Of a DNA stretch of 50,326 nucleotides, positions 1-8,691 are shown piece after piece. A program made the translations under genes and the position numbers. The notes under the pieces were generated by a model that saw nothing but the letters and a program-made list of their open reading frames with translations, was not told the DNA's origin and did no database searches. How positions within the stretch are numbered: position 1 is the stretch's first letter; every line of letters starts with the position of its first letter. Source of the DNA: JBGOUJ01 sp041477005 (GTDB lineage: Bacteria > Acidobacteriota > Terriglobia > Bryobacterales > JACQDG01); NCBI GenBank assembly GCA_041477005.1, contig JBGOUJ010000002.1, positions 1-50,326 on the forward strand, read 5' to 3'.

Positions 1-2
1 CT

Positions 3-173
3 GGGAATGGCCGCCGAATTGAAAGTGGCGTCCTGGTTCACGACGTCGATCTGCAAGGTCCCGAAGAAGTACTTGCCCGCCCCGCAAGCGGTGCAACCTT
101 CCGGAGCTCGCAGGCCATCTCCTTAGATACCCGTGAAATCCTGCAGATCTTTCGGAGCGAACTGGAAGCTTGA
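3..173 (+). CDS. 3' end of an unidentified protein, truncated by the left edge
   Basis: An open plus-strand frame enters from the left edge and ends at a TGA at 171-173, leaving 56 residues. The codons favour G/C at the third position, and the tail is a plausible charged amphipathic helix (LDTREILQIFRSELEA). It ends 10 bases before the stop of the convergent ltaE gene, which is normal spacing for the end of a real gene. The opposite strand has only short, interrupted frames here. I do not recognise the family, and 56 residues are too few to assign a function. A chance open frame is possible. Confidence 0.45.
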   Translation, partial: GNGRRIESGVLVHDVDLQGPEEVLARPASGATFRSSQAISLDTREILQIFRSELEA

Positions 174-183
174 GCGCCTCCGA

Positions 184-1227
184 TCACTGCGCGCGCGCCG
201 CTGCCGCGATCGACTCGAGCGCCCGCTGGCAGCCGGCGCGGTCCACGTCGTGGTGTGTGACGATGCGCAACTGCCGGTCGTTGATCGGGTTGATCAGGAC
301 TCCGCCCTGCTTCAGCCGCTTGGAAAAATCACCCGCCGGCAGGCCGGTCCCCGAGACGTCGAACATTACGATGTTGGTCTGCACCTTGGCCAGATCCACT
401 TGAATCCCCGGCAGCTTGCTCAGCCCTTCGGCGAGCCATCGCGCGTTGCAGTGGTCCTCGGCGAGCTTGGCCGGGTGCTTTTCGAGCGCGATCAGCCCGG
501 CCGCCGCGAGCACTCCCGCCTGCCGCATCCCGCCGCCGAGCATCTTTCGCACCCGCACCGCCTCATTGATGAACTGGCGCGCTCCCACGACCATCGATCC
601 TACCGGCGCGCCGAGTCCCTTGGAGAGACAAAACATCACCGAGTCGAACGGCGCCGCCAGCTCGCGCACCGGGCGGCCCAGGTAAGTGGCCGCGTTGAAA
701 ATCCGCGCTCCATCCAGGTGCACCTTCAGTCCCGCCTCGTGCGCCCGGGCGCAAATTTCGAGCATTACCTCTAGCGGATACACGGCGCCACCAGCCATGT
801 TATGCGTGTTCTCGAGTGTCACCACCTGGCTGCGCGAGTAGTAATAAATGTCCGGCCGCAGCTTCTCGCGGATCTGCTCCCACCGCAGCAGCCCGTCGGC
901 GGTCGGGATCGTCCGCGCCAGGCAGCCGGAGAACGCCGCCATCATCCCCATCTCGAAATTGAAGATGTGGCACCGCTCCTCGCAGATCACCTCCGCCCCC
1001 GGCTGGGTGTGCAGCTTGATGGCGATCTGGTTGCCCATCGTCCCGGATGGTACAAACAGCGCCGCCTCTTTGCCCAGGGTCGCCGCCGCCAGCTCTTCCA
1101 GCCGGTTGACGGTCGGGTCCTCACGATACACATCGTCGCCGACGTCGGCCTCGGCCATCGCCTGCCGCATCTCGGGCGTCGGCTTGGTCACCGTATCGCT
1201 GCGCAGATCCACTACGCCATCAGTCAT
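184..1227 (-). CDS. ltaE: Low-specificity L-threonine aldolase
   Basis: This PLP-dependent (fold type I) enzyme cleaves L-threonine or L-allo-threonine to glycine and acetaldehyde in the cytoplasm. It is 347 residues, normal for the family. The N terminus DLRSDTVTKPTPEM is the family hallmark. His170 begins HLDGAR, which holds the aspartate that pairs with the PLP ring nitrogen. Lys203 in LSKGLGAPVGS is the expected Schiff-base lysine. The ATG at 1225-1227 gives the usual start just before the hallmark. It is the last gene of a minus-strand run behind hemW, 55 bases downstream, and converges with the partial gene at the left edge. Confidence 0.93.
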   Translation of the reverse strand: MTDGVVDLRSDTVTKPTPEMRQAMAEADVGDDVYREDPTVNRLEELAAATLGKEAALFVPSGTMGNQIAIKLHTQPGAEVICEERCHIFNFEMGMMAAFSGCLARTIPTADGLLRWEQIREKLRPDIYYYSRSQVVTLENTHNMAGGAVYPLEVMLEICARAHEAGLKVHLDGARIFNAATYLGRPVRELAAPFDSVMFCLSKGLGAPVGSMVVGARQFINEAVRVRKMLGGGMRQAGVLAAAGLIALEKHPAKLAEDHCNARWLAEGLSKLPGIQVDLAKVQTNIVMFDVSGTGLPAGDFSKRLKQGGVLINPINDRQLRIVTHHDVDRAGCQRALESIAAAARAQ

Positions 1228-1282
1228 AGGATAGTCGCCTCAAAGATCGTGGAACCGCAGATGAACGCGGTTCGAAATCTCT

Positions 1283-2389
1283 TCAATCGATGAACTCCTG
1301 GAAGACTAGGTTCGAAAGCAGCACTCCGCGATCGGTCAATCGCAGCCGGCTCCCTTCTCGAGCCAGCAGACCATCTTCTCCCAGCCGCCGGATCGGCTCG
1401 GCAAAGCGCCGCCACTCTTCCTCGTCCGGCTCGATCCCATCCAGCTTGCGCAGCCCCACAAAGAAATGCTCCTCCATCGCCTGCCGCGGGCTGACATCCT
1501 CGCTGTGCGCCACCGGCGAGACGCCCGCCCGGAATCGCTCGACGTATTCCCGAGGCGTCTCCACGTTCGACCAACGCCGCCGGCCGTCAAAGGAATGAGC
1601 ATCGGCTCCAAAGCCCCGATACGGCTCCCGCCGCCAGTATTTCAAGTTGTGCGCCGACTCCTGTCCCGGCCGGGCGAAATTGGAGATCTCGTACCGCTCG
1701 ATTCCGAGTTGCCGGAGCCACTCCGCGGCTTCGAGATAGAGGTCTGCGATTTGCTCCTCGCTCGGGACGGAGCCGGCGCCGTAACGGCCGCCGCCCTGGA
1801 GCAGTTCCCTGCCCAGCCGGCTGTCTTCATCCGCTTCGAGGATGTAGATCGAAACGTGCGGCGGACCGATCCGCTCGATCCAGGCCAGTGATTCCCGCCA
1901 GCTCTCTGCCGTCTGATGCGGCAGGCCGGCGATCAAGTCGACGTTGATTTTCGAGATCCCTTCCCGCCGCAATAGCCGGACCTCTTCTTGCACCTGCTGT
2001 GCCGAATGCTTTCGCCCCGTAGCGGCAATTTCGCGCGCCACAAACGATTGCACCCCCAGGCTCACGCGGTCGATCCCGAGCCCCCGCCACAAGGCGGCCC
2101 GCTCCGCGGTGACGGTTCCCGGCGCCGCCTCGATGGTCGACTCAGCCCAGGCCACCTGGGGCAGTCGCCGCAGGATTGGGCCCAGCTCCTCCGGCTCGAG
2201 CAGGCTGGGCGTGCCCCCGCCCAGATACAGCGTGTCCGGCGGCTGCGCCCACCGCTCGGCGGCGATCTCGGCATGGAGCGCCGCCAGGTAGTCCTGCACG
2301 AGATCGGCCGGAAACACCCCCGAGGCGAAATTGCAGTACGTACACTTCTGCGCGCAAAACGGAATCGAGATGTAGACGCCGCTAGACAA
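1283..2389 (-). CDS. hemW: Heme chaperone HemW (radical SAM, HemN-like)
   Basis: HemW is a radical SAM protein that binds and delivers heme to respiratory enzymes. It was long annotated as oxygen-independent coproporphyrinogen III oxidase. It is 368 residues. Cys12, Cys16 and Cys19 (CAQKCTYC) form the 4Fe-4S site. Other conserved blocks are YLGGGTPSLL, SLGVQSF, NVDLIAGLPHQT and GIERYEISNFARPG. The short N terminus before the cluster and the compact length fit HemW rather than true HemN, which has an N-terminal extension. Its first 8 bases overlap the end of yjbQ, so the two are probably translationally coupled. Confidence 0.9.
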   Translation of the reverse strand: MSSGVYISIPFCAQKCTYCNFASGVFPADLVQDYLAALHAEIAAERWAQPPDTLYLGGGTPSLLEPEELGPILRRLPQVAWAESTIEAAPGTVTAERAALWRGLGIDRVSLGVQSFVAREIAATGRKHSAQQVQEEVRLLRREGISKINVDLIAGLPHQTAESWRESLAWIERIGPPHVSIYILEADEDSRLGRELLQGGGRYGAGSVPSEEQIADLYLEAAEWLRQLGIERYEISNFARPGQESAHNLKYWRREPYRGFGADAHSFDGRRRWSNVETPREYVERFRAGVSPVAHSEDVSPRQAMEEHFFVGLRKLDGIEPDEEEWRRFAEPIRRLGEDGLLAREGSRLRLTDRGVLLSNLVFQEFID

Positions 2390-2774
2390 TCTTCACCCAC
2401 ACTTCCCGGTGACGCGGCCCGTCGAATTCACAAAAGAAGACTCCCTGCCAGGTCCCCAGCGCCAGCCGCCCGTCCTCGATGATAACCGTTTGCGAGCAGC
2501 CCGTCAGCGTGGACTTGATGTGGGAATCCGAGTTGTGCTCGTAGTGCTTGTAGTCGCCCTTTTGCGGAACCAGCTTTTCGAGGGCCGCCAGGATGTCGCG
2601 CGCCACGTCCGGATCGTCGTGCTCGTTTATGGTGATCGCGGCGGTGGTGTGCGGAGCGAAAATACACGCCAGCCCGCTCTTCACGCCCGACCGCTCCACT
2701 GCCTTCTGCACCGCGGCCGTCACATCCACCATGACGTTCCGCGCGGCGGTGTCGACTTTGAATTTTTGCAGCAT
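2382..2774 (-). CDS. yjbQ: YjbQ / UPF0047 family protein
   Basis: This is a small cytoplasmic protein of 130 residues, the typical length of the UPF0047 family. Members can show weak thiamine-phosphate synthase activity, but the physiological role is unsettled. Conserved pieces are HTTAAITINEHDDPDV, the HNSDSHIKSTLTG block and the C-terminal LGTWQGVFFCEFDGPR. I chose the ATG at 2772-2774 because homology begins there (MLQKFKVDT); the frame stays open about 130 bases further upstream with no family-like sequence. It starts a minus-strand operon with hemW and ltaE. The 91-base gap to divergent bshC must hold both promoters. Confidence 0.88.
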   Translation of the reverse strand: MLQKFKVDTAARNVMVDVTAAVQKAVERSGVKSGLACIFAPHTTAAITINEHDDPDVARDILAALEKLVPQKGDYKHYEHNSDSHIKSTLTGCSQTVIIEDGRLALGTWQGVFFCEFDGPRHREVWVKIV

Positions 2775-2865
2775 GATTTCTGTTATTCTATCGAAGGTAA
2801 GCTCTAACTGACTCTTTTCGGGACCCTCGGGCGTCAGAGAGGTTTGGCCACTGCCCACAAGCGCT

Positions 2866-4650
2866 ATGCCCTGTAGCTGTATCCGGCACACCGATCTGCC
2901 GCACACCTCGAAGCTGTTCGCCGACCTCGTTTATCACTTCGACCGCGTCCGAGCCTTGTACCCTTATCCGCCCCTCGCCCCCGAATCCTTCACGGCCGCC
3001 GCCGAGCAGGTGCGCCTCGATAGCGCCCACCGCGTCCGGTTGGTGGAAGCTCTAGCCGAAGCGAACCGCGATGGCGGGGCGGCGGCGCTGGAAAGCCTGG
3101 ACCGCCTGTCGCGACCCGAGACACTTGTCGTCGCCAGCGGCCAGCAGGTCGGCCTGTATTCCGGGCCCGTCTTCACGATTTACAAAGCGCTCACCGCCGC
3201 TCGCCTCGCCGCCGCTCTCAACGAGCGCGGTCTGCCGTCGGTGCCGGTCTTTTGGCTAGCGACCGAAGATCACGACCTTGACGAGGTGAGCCACGCCTGG
3301 GTGTTCGACGCCGCCGGCCGCCCGGTCCGGCTGCAGGCCGCCGCTTCGCCACAGCCGAATCAGCCCGTCGGCGAAGTCCGCTTGAACGACAATGCCGCCG
3401 GCGCCCTCCAGGCGGCCCTGGCCGGGCTGCCGTTGGGCGACGAGGTTAGCCGGCTCGCAGTCAAGGCTTACGCCAACGGCGTCACCTTTGCCTCCGGATT
3501 CAAGCAGCTTCTGACCCGCCTGCTCGCCCCCTACGGCATTCTGTTGCTCGATCCGCAGTCACCGGCGATGCGGCGCCTCGCCGCGCCGATCGTCAGCCGG
3601 GCGATTCGGGAAGCCCCCGAACTCACCGCCGCATTGCTGGCCCGAGGCAAGGAGCTGGAGAGCGCCGGGTATCACATCCAGGTCCACATGGAGGAGAAGA
3701 CCTCCCTGTTTTTCCTGCTGGAGAACGGCCGCCGCACCGCGCTCCGCCGCTCCGGCGATTCCTACACGGCCAACGGCGTCGCCCATTCGAGCGCCGAGCT
3801 GCTGGCGCGGCTGGAGCGCAGCCCCGACGACTTCTCCCCCAACGCCCTGCTTCGCCCCATCGTCCAGGACCACCTGCTGCCGACCGTAGCCTATATCGGC
3901 GGCCCGGCCGAGTTGGCCTACCTGGCTCAGGCCGAGGTCCTTTATCGCCGCCTGCTAGGGCGGATGCCCGTGGCCGTGCCCCGAGCCGGCTTTACGATCC
4001 TGGATGCCCGGGCTGAGAAGCTTCTGGCGCGCTACGGGCTCACCGTCCAGGACGTTTTTGCCGGCGCACCGGCGGTCGAGCAGCGCATCGCCGCCAGCCT
4101 CATCCCGGCGGCTCTCCAAGAAACCTTCCACTCCAGTCACGGCCAGATCGAGAACAGCCTGGGCCGCCTCGATGCTCAGTTGCTGGCCTTCGATCCCACG
4201 CTGGCCGCCGCCCTCACCAAGTCCCGAAGGAAAATCGAATACCAGTTCTCCAAGGTTCAGGCCAAGACAGCGCGGGAGAGCCTCCGCCGCTCCGACCGCG
4301 CTCGCGCCGACGCCGCGTACCTCTCCGGCCTGATCTTCCCTGAAAAGACCCTTCAAGAAAGACTTTACTCCGTGCTTCCCTTCCTGGCCCGCCACGGAAT
4401 GGACCTGATCGGCCAGCTCTACGCCTCCATCCGCTTCGACTGCCCGGATCATCAAGTGCTGGCAACGAGAGGGGGAGAGGGGAGTCTCCTCCTGCCGCCA
4501 GGCAAAATCAAGGCTAATCCAGTCTCTTCCGGAAGCGCGCCACGCTCAGACCTAGTACGGCGACACCGTAAATCAGCAGGGCGACCATCTGCGGCCAGAG
4601 CACGGAGATCCCGGCGCCCTTCAGAAAGATGCCCCGCACAATTTCCATGA
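2866..4650 (+). CDS. bshC: Putative cysteine ligase BshC (bacillithiol biosynthesis)
   Basis: BshC adds cysteine to glucosaminyl-malate in the last step of bacillithiol synthesis. The N terminus (RHTDLPHTSKLFADLVYHF), the QQVGLYSGPVFTIYKA block, FWLATEDHDLDEV and the PTVAYIGGPAELAYLAQAE block are family signatures. Family proteins are about 540 residues and end near DCPDHQ. Here the frame continues for about 60 more Arg/Ser/Pro-rich residues after that point, giving 594, and runs 137 bases into the 3' end of the convergent permease gene. The extension looks like read-through beyond a lost stop. A small frameshift in the G-rich run near 4466-4486 would do this. bshA and bshB are not in the window. 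Confidence 0.88.
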   Translation: MPCSCIRHTDLPHTSKLFADLVYHFDRVRALYPYPPLAPESFTAAAEQVRLDSAHRVRLVEALAEANRDGGAAALESLDRLSRPETLVVASGQQVGLYSGPVFTIYKALTAARLAAALNERGLPSVPVFWLATEDHDLDEVSHAWVFDAAGRPVRLQAAASPQPNQPVGEVRLNDNAAGALQAALAGLPLGDEVSRLAVKAYANGVTFASGFKQLLTRLLAPYGILLLDPQSPAMRRLAAPIVSRAIREAPELTAALLARGKELESAGYHIQVHMEEKTSLFFLLENGRRTALRRSGDSYTANGVAHSSAELLARLERSPDDFSPNALLRPIVQDHLLPTVAYIGGPAELAYLAQAEVLYRRLLGRMPVAVPRAGFTILDARAEKLLARYGLTVQDVFAGAPAVEQRIAASLIPAALQETFHSSHGQIENSLGRLDAQLLAFDPTLAAALTKSRRKIEYQFSKVQAKTARESLRRSDRARADAAYLSGLIFPEKTLQERLYSVLPFLARHGMDLIGQLYASIRFDCPDHQVLATRGGEGSLLLPPGKIKANPVSSGSAPRSDLVRRHRKSAGRPSAARARRSRRPSERCPAQFP

Positions 4651-5665
4651 AGTAGCGCACCGGGTTGAGATAGGTCAAGTACTGCACCGCGAGCGGCATG
4701 TTGCGGATCGGAAAGGCGAAGCCGCTCAGCAGGAAGGCCGGCACGATGAAGAAAAATTGGGACATCATGGCCTGCTGCTGCGTCCGGGAAATGGTGGAGA
4801 GGAACAGGCCGGCGCCCAAAGTCGTCAGCAGGAACAGTACGGAGCAGAACAGGAGAAGCACCGCGCTGCCGCGCAGCGGGGTGCGGAAGATCAACAGCGC
4901 GGCCGAGGTGACCAGCACTACATCGAACAAACCGATGATAGCGAACGGCAGCGTCTTGCCGATGATCATCTCGATCGGCCGGATCGGCGTCACCATCAAC
5001 TGCTCCATCGTCCCGATTTCTTTTTCCCGCACGATCGCCTGGGCGGTGAGCGAGAGCGTGACGATCATGATGATGTTGACGACCACGCCGGGCACAAAAT
5101 AATTCCGGCTTTGCAAGTCGGGATTGAACCAGACGCGGGGGCGCGAGACCAGGTTGGGGGCGGCGAAATTCGGGGCGCTCGCGGGGGCGCGGGTCATCAC
5201 GCGCATGTTTTGCTGCTCGACCAGGACCTTGCTCGAGTAGCCGGCGATGACGCTCGACGTGTAGCCCAAAAGCAGCGAGGCGGTGTTGGAATTCGAGCCG
5301 TCGATCAGGATCTGCACCGGAGCCGGCTGCCCGCGCCGGATGTCGCGCTCGAAGTTCGGCAGCACCCGCACCACGGCCTGCACCTGGCCTTTGTCGAGCA
5401 GGCTCTGCACTTCTGCTTCGCTCGAGGGCGTCGCCACGATGGTGAACCGCGAGGAACCCTGGAAGCCGGCCAGCAGATCGCGGCTGGCCGGCGTGCGGTC
5501 CAGGTCCATCCAGGCAATGCGGCTGTTTTCGATGTCCATGTTGACGGTGTAGCCGAAGATAAGCAACTGGATCAGGGGCGGAGCGATCAGGGTGGCTCGC
5601 ATGCGGGTGTCCCGGAGCAGTTGAATGAACTCTTTCCAGACGATTTCTCGAATTCGTTCCCACAT
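4514..5665 (-). CDS. ABC-2 type transporter permease (YbhR-like)
   Basis: This is an inner-membrane permease of 383 residues with the YbhR/YbhS/YhhJ layout. A short cytoplasmic N terminus (KEFIQLLRDTRMRATLIAPP) leads into a first membrane helix. A large periplasmic domain follows (about residues 45-175, with the recurrent ILIDGSNSNTAS motif), then five C-terminal helices starting at about residue 185. IVREKEIGTMEQLMVTPIRP is the classic ABC-2 coupling segment. It is the last gene of the operon, 4 bases after its paralogue at 5670-6803. The pair probably forms a heterodimer. Its 3' end is overlapped by the extended bshC frame. Confidence 0.88.
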   Translation of the reverse strand: MWERIREIVWKEFIQLLRDTRMRATLIAPPLIQLLIFGYTVNMDIENSRIAWMDLDRTPASRDLLAGFQGSSRFTIVATPSSEAEVQSLLDKGQVQAVVRVLPNFERDIRRGQPAPVQILIDGSNSNTASLLLGYTSSVIAGYSSKVLVEQQNMRVMTRAPASAPNFAAPNLVSRPRVWFNPDLQSRNYFVPGVVVNIIMIVTLSLTAQAIVREKEIGTMEQLMVTPIRPIEMIIGKTLPFAIIGLFDVVLVTSAALLIFRTPLRGSAVLLLFCSVLFLLTTLGAGLFLSTISRTQQQAMMSQFFFIVPAFLLSGFAFPIRNMPLAVQYLTYLNPVRYFMEIVRGIFLKGAGISVLWPQMVALLIYGVAVLGLSVARFRKRLD

Positions 5666-5669
5666 GGTC

Positions 5670-6803
5670 TTAGGCCAGCTTTTGTCTCATCTTTCGCACC
5701 GCGCCCAGAAACACGGCCGTTCCGAACACACCCAGAAAAAGAATCTCAGTCCACAGAACCTGCAAGCCCACCCCTTTCAGGAAGATTCCTTTCAGGATCG
5801 TGATGAAGTAGCGGGCGGGCACTATGTAAGTGACCAGCCGGACCGGCGCCGGCATGTTTTCGATGGCGTAAATGAATCCCGAAAGCTGCATCGCGGGCAA
5901 GAACGACGTCAGCAGGCCGAGCTGGAAAGCCACCATCTGGGTCCTGGCTGCGGCCGAGACGTAGATGCCCCAAAACAGCGCGCCAAAAAGAAATATGCTG
6001 CTCGTTGCGGCCAGCAGCAGAAAGCTTCCGCGCATCGGAACATCAAATACCAGGATGCCCACCGCGACGGCGATGATCGTGTCAACCACACCCACCGCAA
6101 AGAATGCCAGCATCTTCCCCAGCACCATCTCTCCCGGCCGCACCGGCGTGGAAAGCAGTTGCTCCATGGTGCCCATGTCCCATTCGCGGGCGATCGTCAG
6201 GGAGCTCAGCATCGAGGCGATAATCATGAGGATCACCGCGATCAGGCCGGGGACGATGTAATTCTTCGATTCGAGCGAGCTGTTGTACCAGACCCGCAAC
6301 TGGGCGTCGACCGGCGAGGCCAGCGTCGCGCCGCCCTTGCGGTTCTGTCCCTGGGAGCGCAGCGCGAAGGAATAACCACGTAACACCGTGTCGGAGTAGC
6401 CCAGGGCGATGGAGGCGGTGTTGGAATCGCTGCCGTCGAGCAGCACCTGGACGCGAGCCCCCTCACCGGCCCCGATGTGCCGCGAGTAATCGCGCGGGAT
6501 GGCCACGCCCATCAGGATCCGGTTGGTGTCGATGGCCTGTTCGATGGCGTGATAGTTATCCACGAAACCCGCAATCTGGAAATACCGGGACCCGGCAAAG
6601 CGTTGAATGAGCTCGCGGCTTTCTGGGCTCTGGTCGGCGTCGTAGACAAGCGTCGGAATGCGGTCCACATCGAGGTTCAGCGCCCAGCCGAACAGCACCA
6701 GAAACAGCAGCGGCAGCGCCAGGGCCATGCCCAGGCTGCGGGTGTCGCGCACGATGTGGCGCAGCTCTTTTTGGAATATCGCCCGCAGCCGTCGCCAGCT
6801 CAT
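5670..6803 (-). CDS. ABC-2 type transporter permease (YbhS-like)
   Basis: This is a paralogue of the next gene, 377 residues. It has the same plan: cytoplasmic start (FQKELRHIVRDTRSLGMALA), one helix, a periplasmic domain containing VQVLLDGSDSNTAS, then a five-helix C-terminal bundle. The conserved coupling segment is IAREWDMGTMEQLLSTPVRP. Its start codon overlaps the stop of the upstream ATPase gene by four bases (ATGA type), so the two are translationally coupled. In E. coli the YbhFSR exporter has been linked to cation/drug efflux, but the substrate here cannot be read from sequence. Confidence 0.88.
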   Translation of the reverse strand: MSWRRLRAIFQKELRHIVRDTRSLGMALALPLLFLVLFGWALNLDVDRIPTLVYDADQSPESRELIQRFAGSRYFQIAGFVDNYHAIEQAIDTNRILMGVAIPRDYSRHIGAGEGARVQVLLDGSDSNTASIALGYSDTVLRGYSFALRSQGQNRKGGATLASPVDAQLRVWYNSSLESKNYIVPGLIAVILMIIASMLSSLTIAREWDMGTMEQLLSTPVRPGEMVLGKMLAFFAVGVVDTIIAVAVGILVFDVPMRGSFLLLAATSSIFLFGALFWGIYVSAAARTQMVAFQLGLLTSFLPAMQLSGFIYAIENMPAPVRLVTYIVPARYFITILKGIFLKGVGLQVLWTEILFLGVFGTAVFLGAVRKMRQKLA

Positions 6804-7738
6804 GCGATCTTTTGCTCCTCGGCCTCAATCAGGGCCACAAACACGTCCTCCATCGACGGCTCGATCGGCTCGAGCCGCCGGATCTCGATCTGCCTCGCTG
6901 CGAGCGCCTGCCGTATGTGGGACGACGCCGCGTCGGCGTCATCCACCGCGACATGCAATCCCGCACCGAAGACGGCTACGTCCAGAATACCGGGTAGTGC
7001 TTCGATGGCCCGCATGCTCTCCAGCAAATCGGAAGAGTCGAGCTGCAGCAACTGGTGCGAGTGCAATTCGCGCTGGAGCACGCCCGGCGGGCCGAGCGCG
7101 ATCACTTTACCGGCATACATCAGGGCCAGGCGATGACAGTACTCGGCCTCGTCCATAGAGTGCGTGGTGACGAAAACGGTGTGGCCGGCGGCGGAGAGTT
7201 GATAGATCAGATCCCAGAACTCCCGGCGGGCGATGGGGTCGACGCCGGAAGTGGGCTCGTCGAGAAACAGGACCGGAGGCTGATGCAGGATGGCGCAGCC
7301 GAGCGCCAGGCGCTGCTTCCAGCCCCCCGAGAGCAGACGGGTCAGCGAGCGTCTTCGCTCTTCCAGGCCCGCCATGCGAAGCACGTAGTCCTTGCGTTCG
7401 GCGCGCAGGCTGCGGGCGACGCCATAGACGCCGCTGAAAAAGTCGATGTTCTCCTCGACCGTCAGATCGTCGTAGAGCGAGAATTTCTGCGACATATAGC
7501 CGATGTTCTGGCGGACCTCTTCCGGGTGAACGGTCACATCGCGCCCGCCTACCAGCGCCCGCCCGGAGGTCGGCGAGAGCAGACCGCACAGGACACGAAT
7601 GGTCGTCGATTTGCCCGCGCCGTTCGGCCCCAAGAAGCCAAAGATCTCTCCCTTCTCTACTTGCAGCGAGACGTGGTCGACAGCCACGAACGCGCCGAAG
7701 CTCTTCACCAGGTTGTCGACTTCCACGGCCCAGGTCAT
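6800..7738 (-). CDS. ABC transporter ATP-binding protein, second half of a split YbhF
   Basis: This is a 312-residue cytoplasmic ATPase. The Walker A is GPNGAGKSTT (Lys43), the signature is LSGGWKQRLALG, and Walker B is VLFLDEPTSGVDP. The switch histidine lies in TTHSMDEAEYCHRLALM. A C-terminal region of about 90 residues ends in PSMEDVFVALIEAEE, typical of DrrA/CcmA-type ATPases that serve ABC-2 permeases. It overlaps both neighbours by four bases. E. coli YbhF carries two such domains on one chain. Here they are two genes, and this one corresponds to the C-terminal half by order. Confidence 0.9.
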   Translation of the reverse strand: MTWAVEVDNLVKSFGAFVAVDHVSLQVEKGEIFGFLGPNGAGKSTTIRVLCGLLSPTSGRALVGGRDVTVHPEEVRQNIGYMSQKFSLYDDLTVEENIDFFSGVYGVARSLRAERKDYVLRMAGLEERRRSLTRLLSGGWKQRLALGCAILHQPPVLFLDEPTSGVDPIARREFWDLIYQLSAAGHTVFVTTHSMDEAEYCHRLALMYAGKVIALGPPGVLQRELHSHQLLQLDSSDLLESMRAIEALPGILDVAVFGAGLHVAVDDADAASSHIRQALAARQIEIRRLEPIEPSMEDVFVALIEAEEQKIA

Positions 7739-8691
7739 AGCGCAGCCCCTGGCCTGTCCGACCGCGGTTTCTCCGCTTGCGGTTTTTCCGCCTGCCGGAG
7801 CACCGCGATGAAAACATCCTCGAGCGACGGCGGGATCTGCCGGAACGTCGCCTGCGCGAGGCCTTGCCGGAGCTTTTCCAAAGAAGCGCCGGAGGGCGAA
7901 ACCAGAACATGCAACGCGGCGCCTGACACTTCGACGCTCATCACGCCCTCCTGGCGCTTCAAGTACTCCCTCGCGGCGCGCTGATCTCGAGCCTCGACCT
8001 CGTAGCAGACCTCGTTCAACTGCTGTTTCAAGGCCTCCGGCGCATCACAGCGGACGAGGCGGCCGCGGTCCATCAGGCCCACGCGGTTGCAGCGCTCGGC
8101 TTCATCCAGGTAGGCCGTGGTCACAAAAACCGTGATACCGTCCTTGACCAGTTGGTAGAGGATGGCCCAGAAGTCGCGCCTCGAAACCGGATCCACGCCG
8201 TTGGTCGGCTCGTCCAGAAACAGGATCTGCGGGCGGTGCAGCAGCGTGCACATGAGGGCCAGCTTTTGCTTCATGCCGCCGGAAAGCTGGCCGGCCTGCC
8301 GCCGGCGGAACGGCTCCATGCGGGTCATGGGAAGCAGGCGCTGCTTGAGCTCGTTTCGTTCGGCGCCGGTGATGCCGAACAGGTCGGCGTAGAAGTCCAT
8401 GTTTTCTTCCACGGTCAAGTCGGCGTAAAGACCGAAGCGCTGGGCCATGTAACCGATGCGGTCTTTCACCGCTTCAGTATCCCGCGCGACGTTGTGACCC
8501 GCCACCCAGGCTTCGCCCTCGGTCGGATCGAGCAGGCCGCAGAGCAGCCGCAGCGTGGTGGTTTTGCCGGCGCCATCGGGTCCGACCAGTCCAAATATCT
8601 CGCCGCGCGCCACTTCGAGGTTGAGGCGGTCGACGGCCGTCAGCGCGCCGAACCGGCGGGTGAGGTCGCGCGCTTGAATGATCGTGTCCAT
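7735..8691 (-). CDS. ABC transporter ATP-binding protein, first half of a split YbhF
   Basis: This is a 318-residue ATPase. The Walker A is GPDGAGKTTT (Lys43), the signature is LSGGMKQKLALM, and Walker B is ILFLDEPTNGVDP. The tail region ends in PPSLEDVFIAVLRQAE. I chose the ATG at 8689-8691, which overlaps the HlyD stop by one base (TAATG). The frame is open further upstream, but homology starts here. The last 15 residues are a low-complexity AEKPQAEKPRSDRPG tail. With the next ATPase it should form the heterodimeric motor for the two permeases. Confidence 0.9.
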   Translation of the reverse strand: MDTIIQARDLTRRFGALTAVDRLNLEVARGEIFGLVGPDGAGKTTTLRLLCGLLDPTEGEAWVAGHNVARDTEAVKDRIGYMAQRFGLYADLTVEENMDFYADLFGITGAERNELKQRLLPMTRMEPFRRRQAGQLSGGMKQKLALMCTLLHRPQILFLDEPTNGVDPVSRRDFWAILYQLVKDGITVFVTTAYLDEAERCNRVGLMDRGRLVRCDAPEALKQQLNEVCYEVEARDQRAAREYLKRQEGVMSVEVSGAALHVLVSPSGASLEKLRQGLAQATFRQIPPSLEDVFIAVLRQAEKPQAEKPRSDRPGAAL

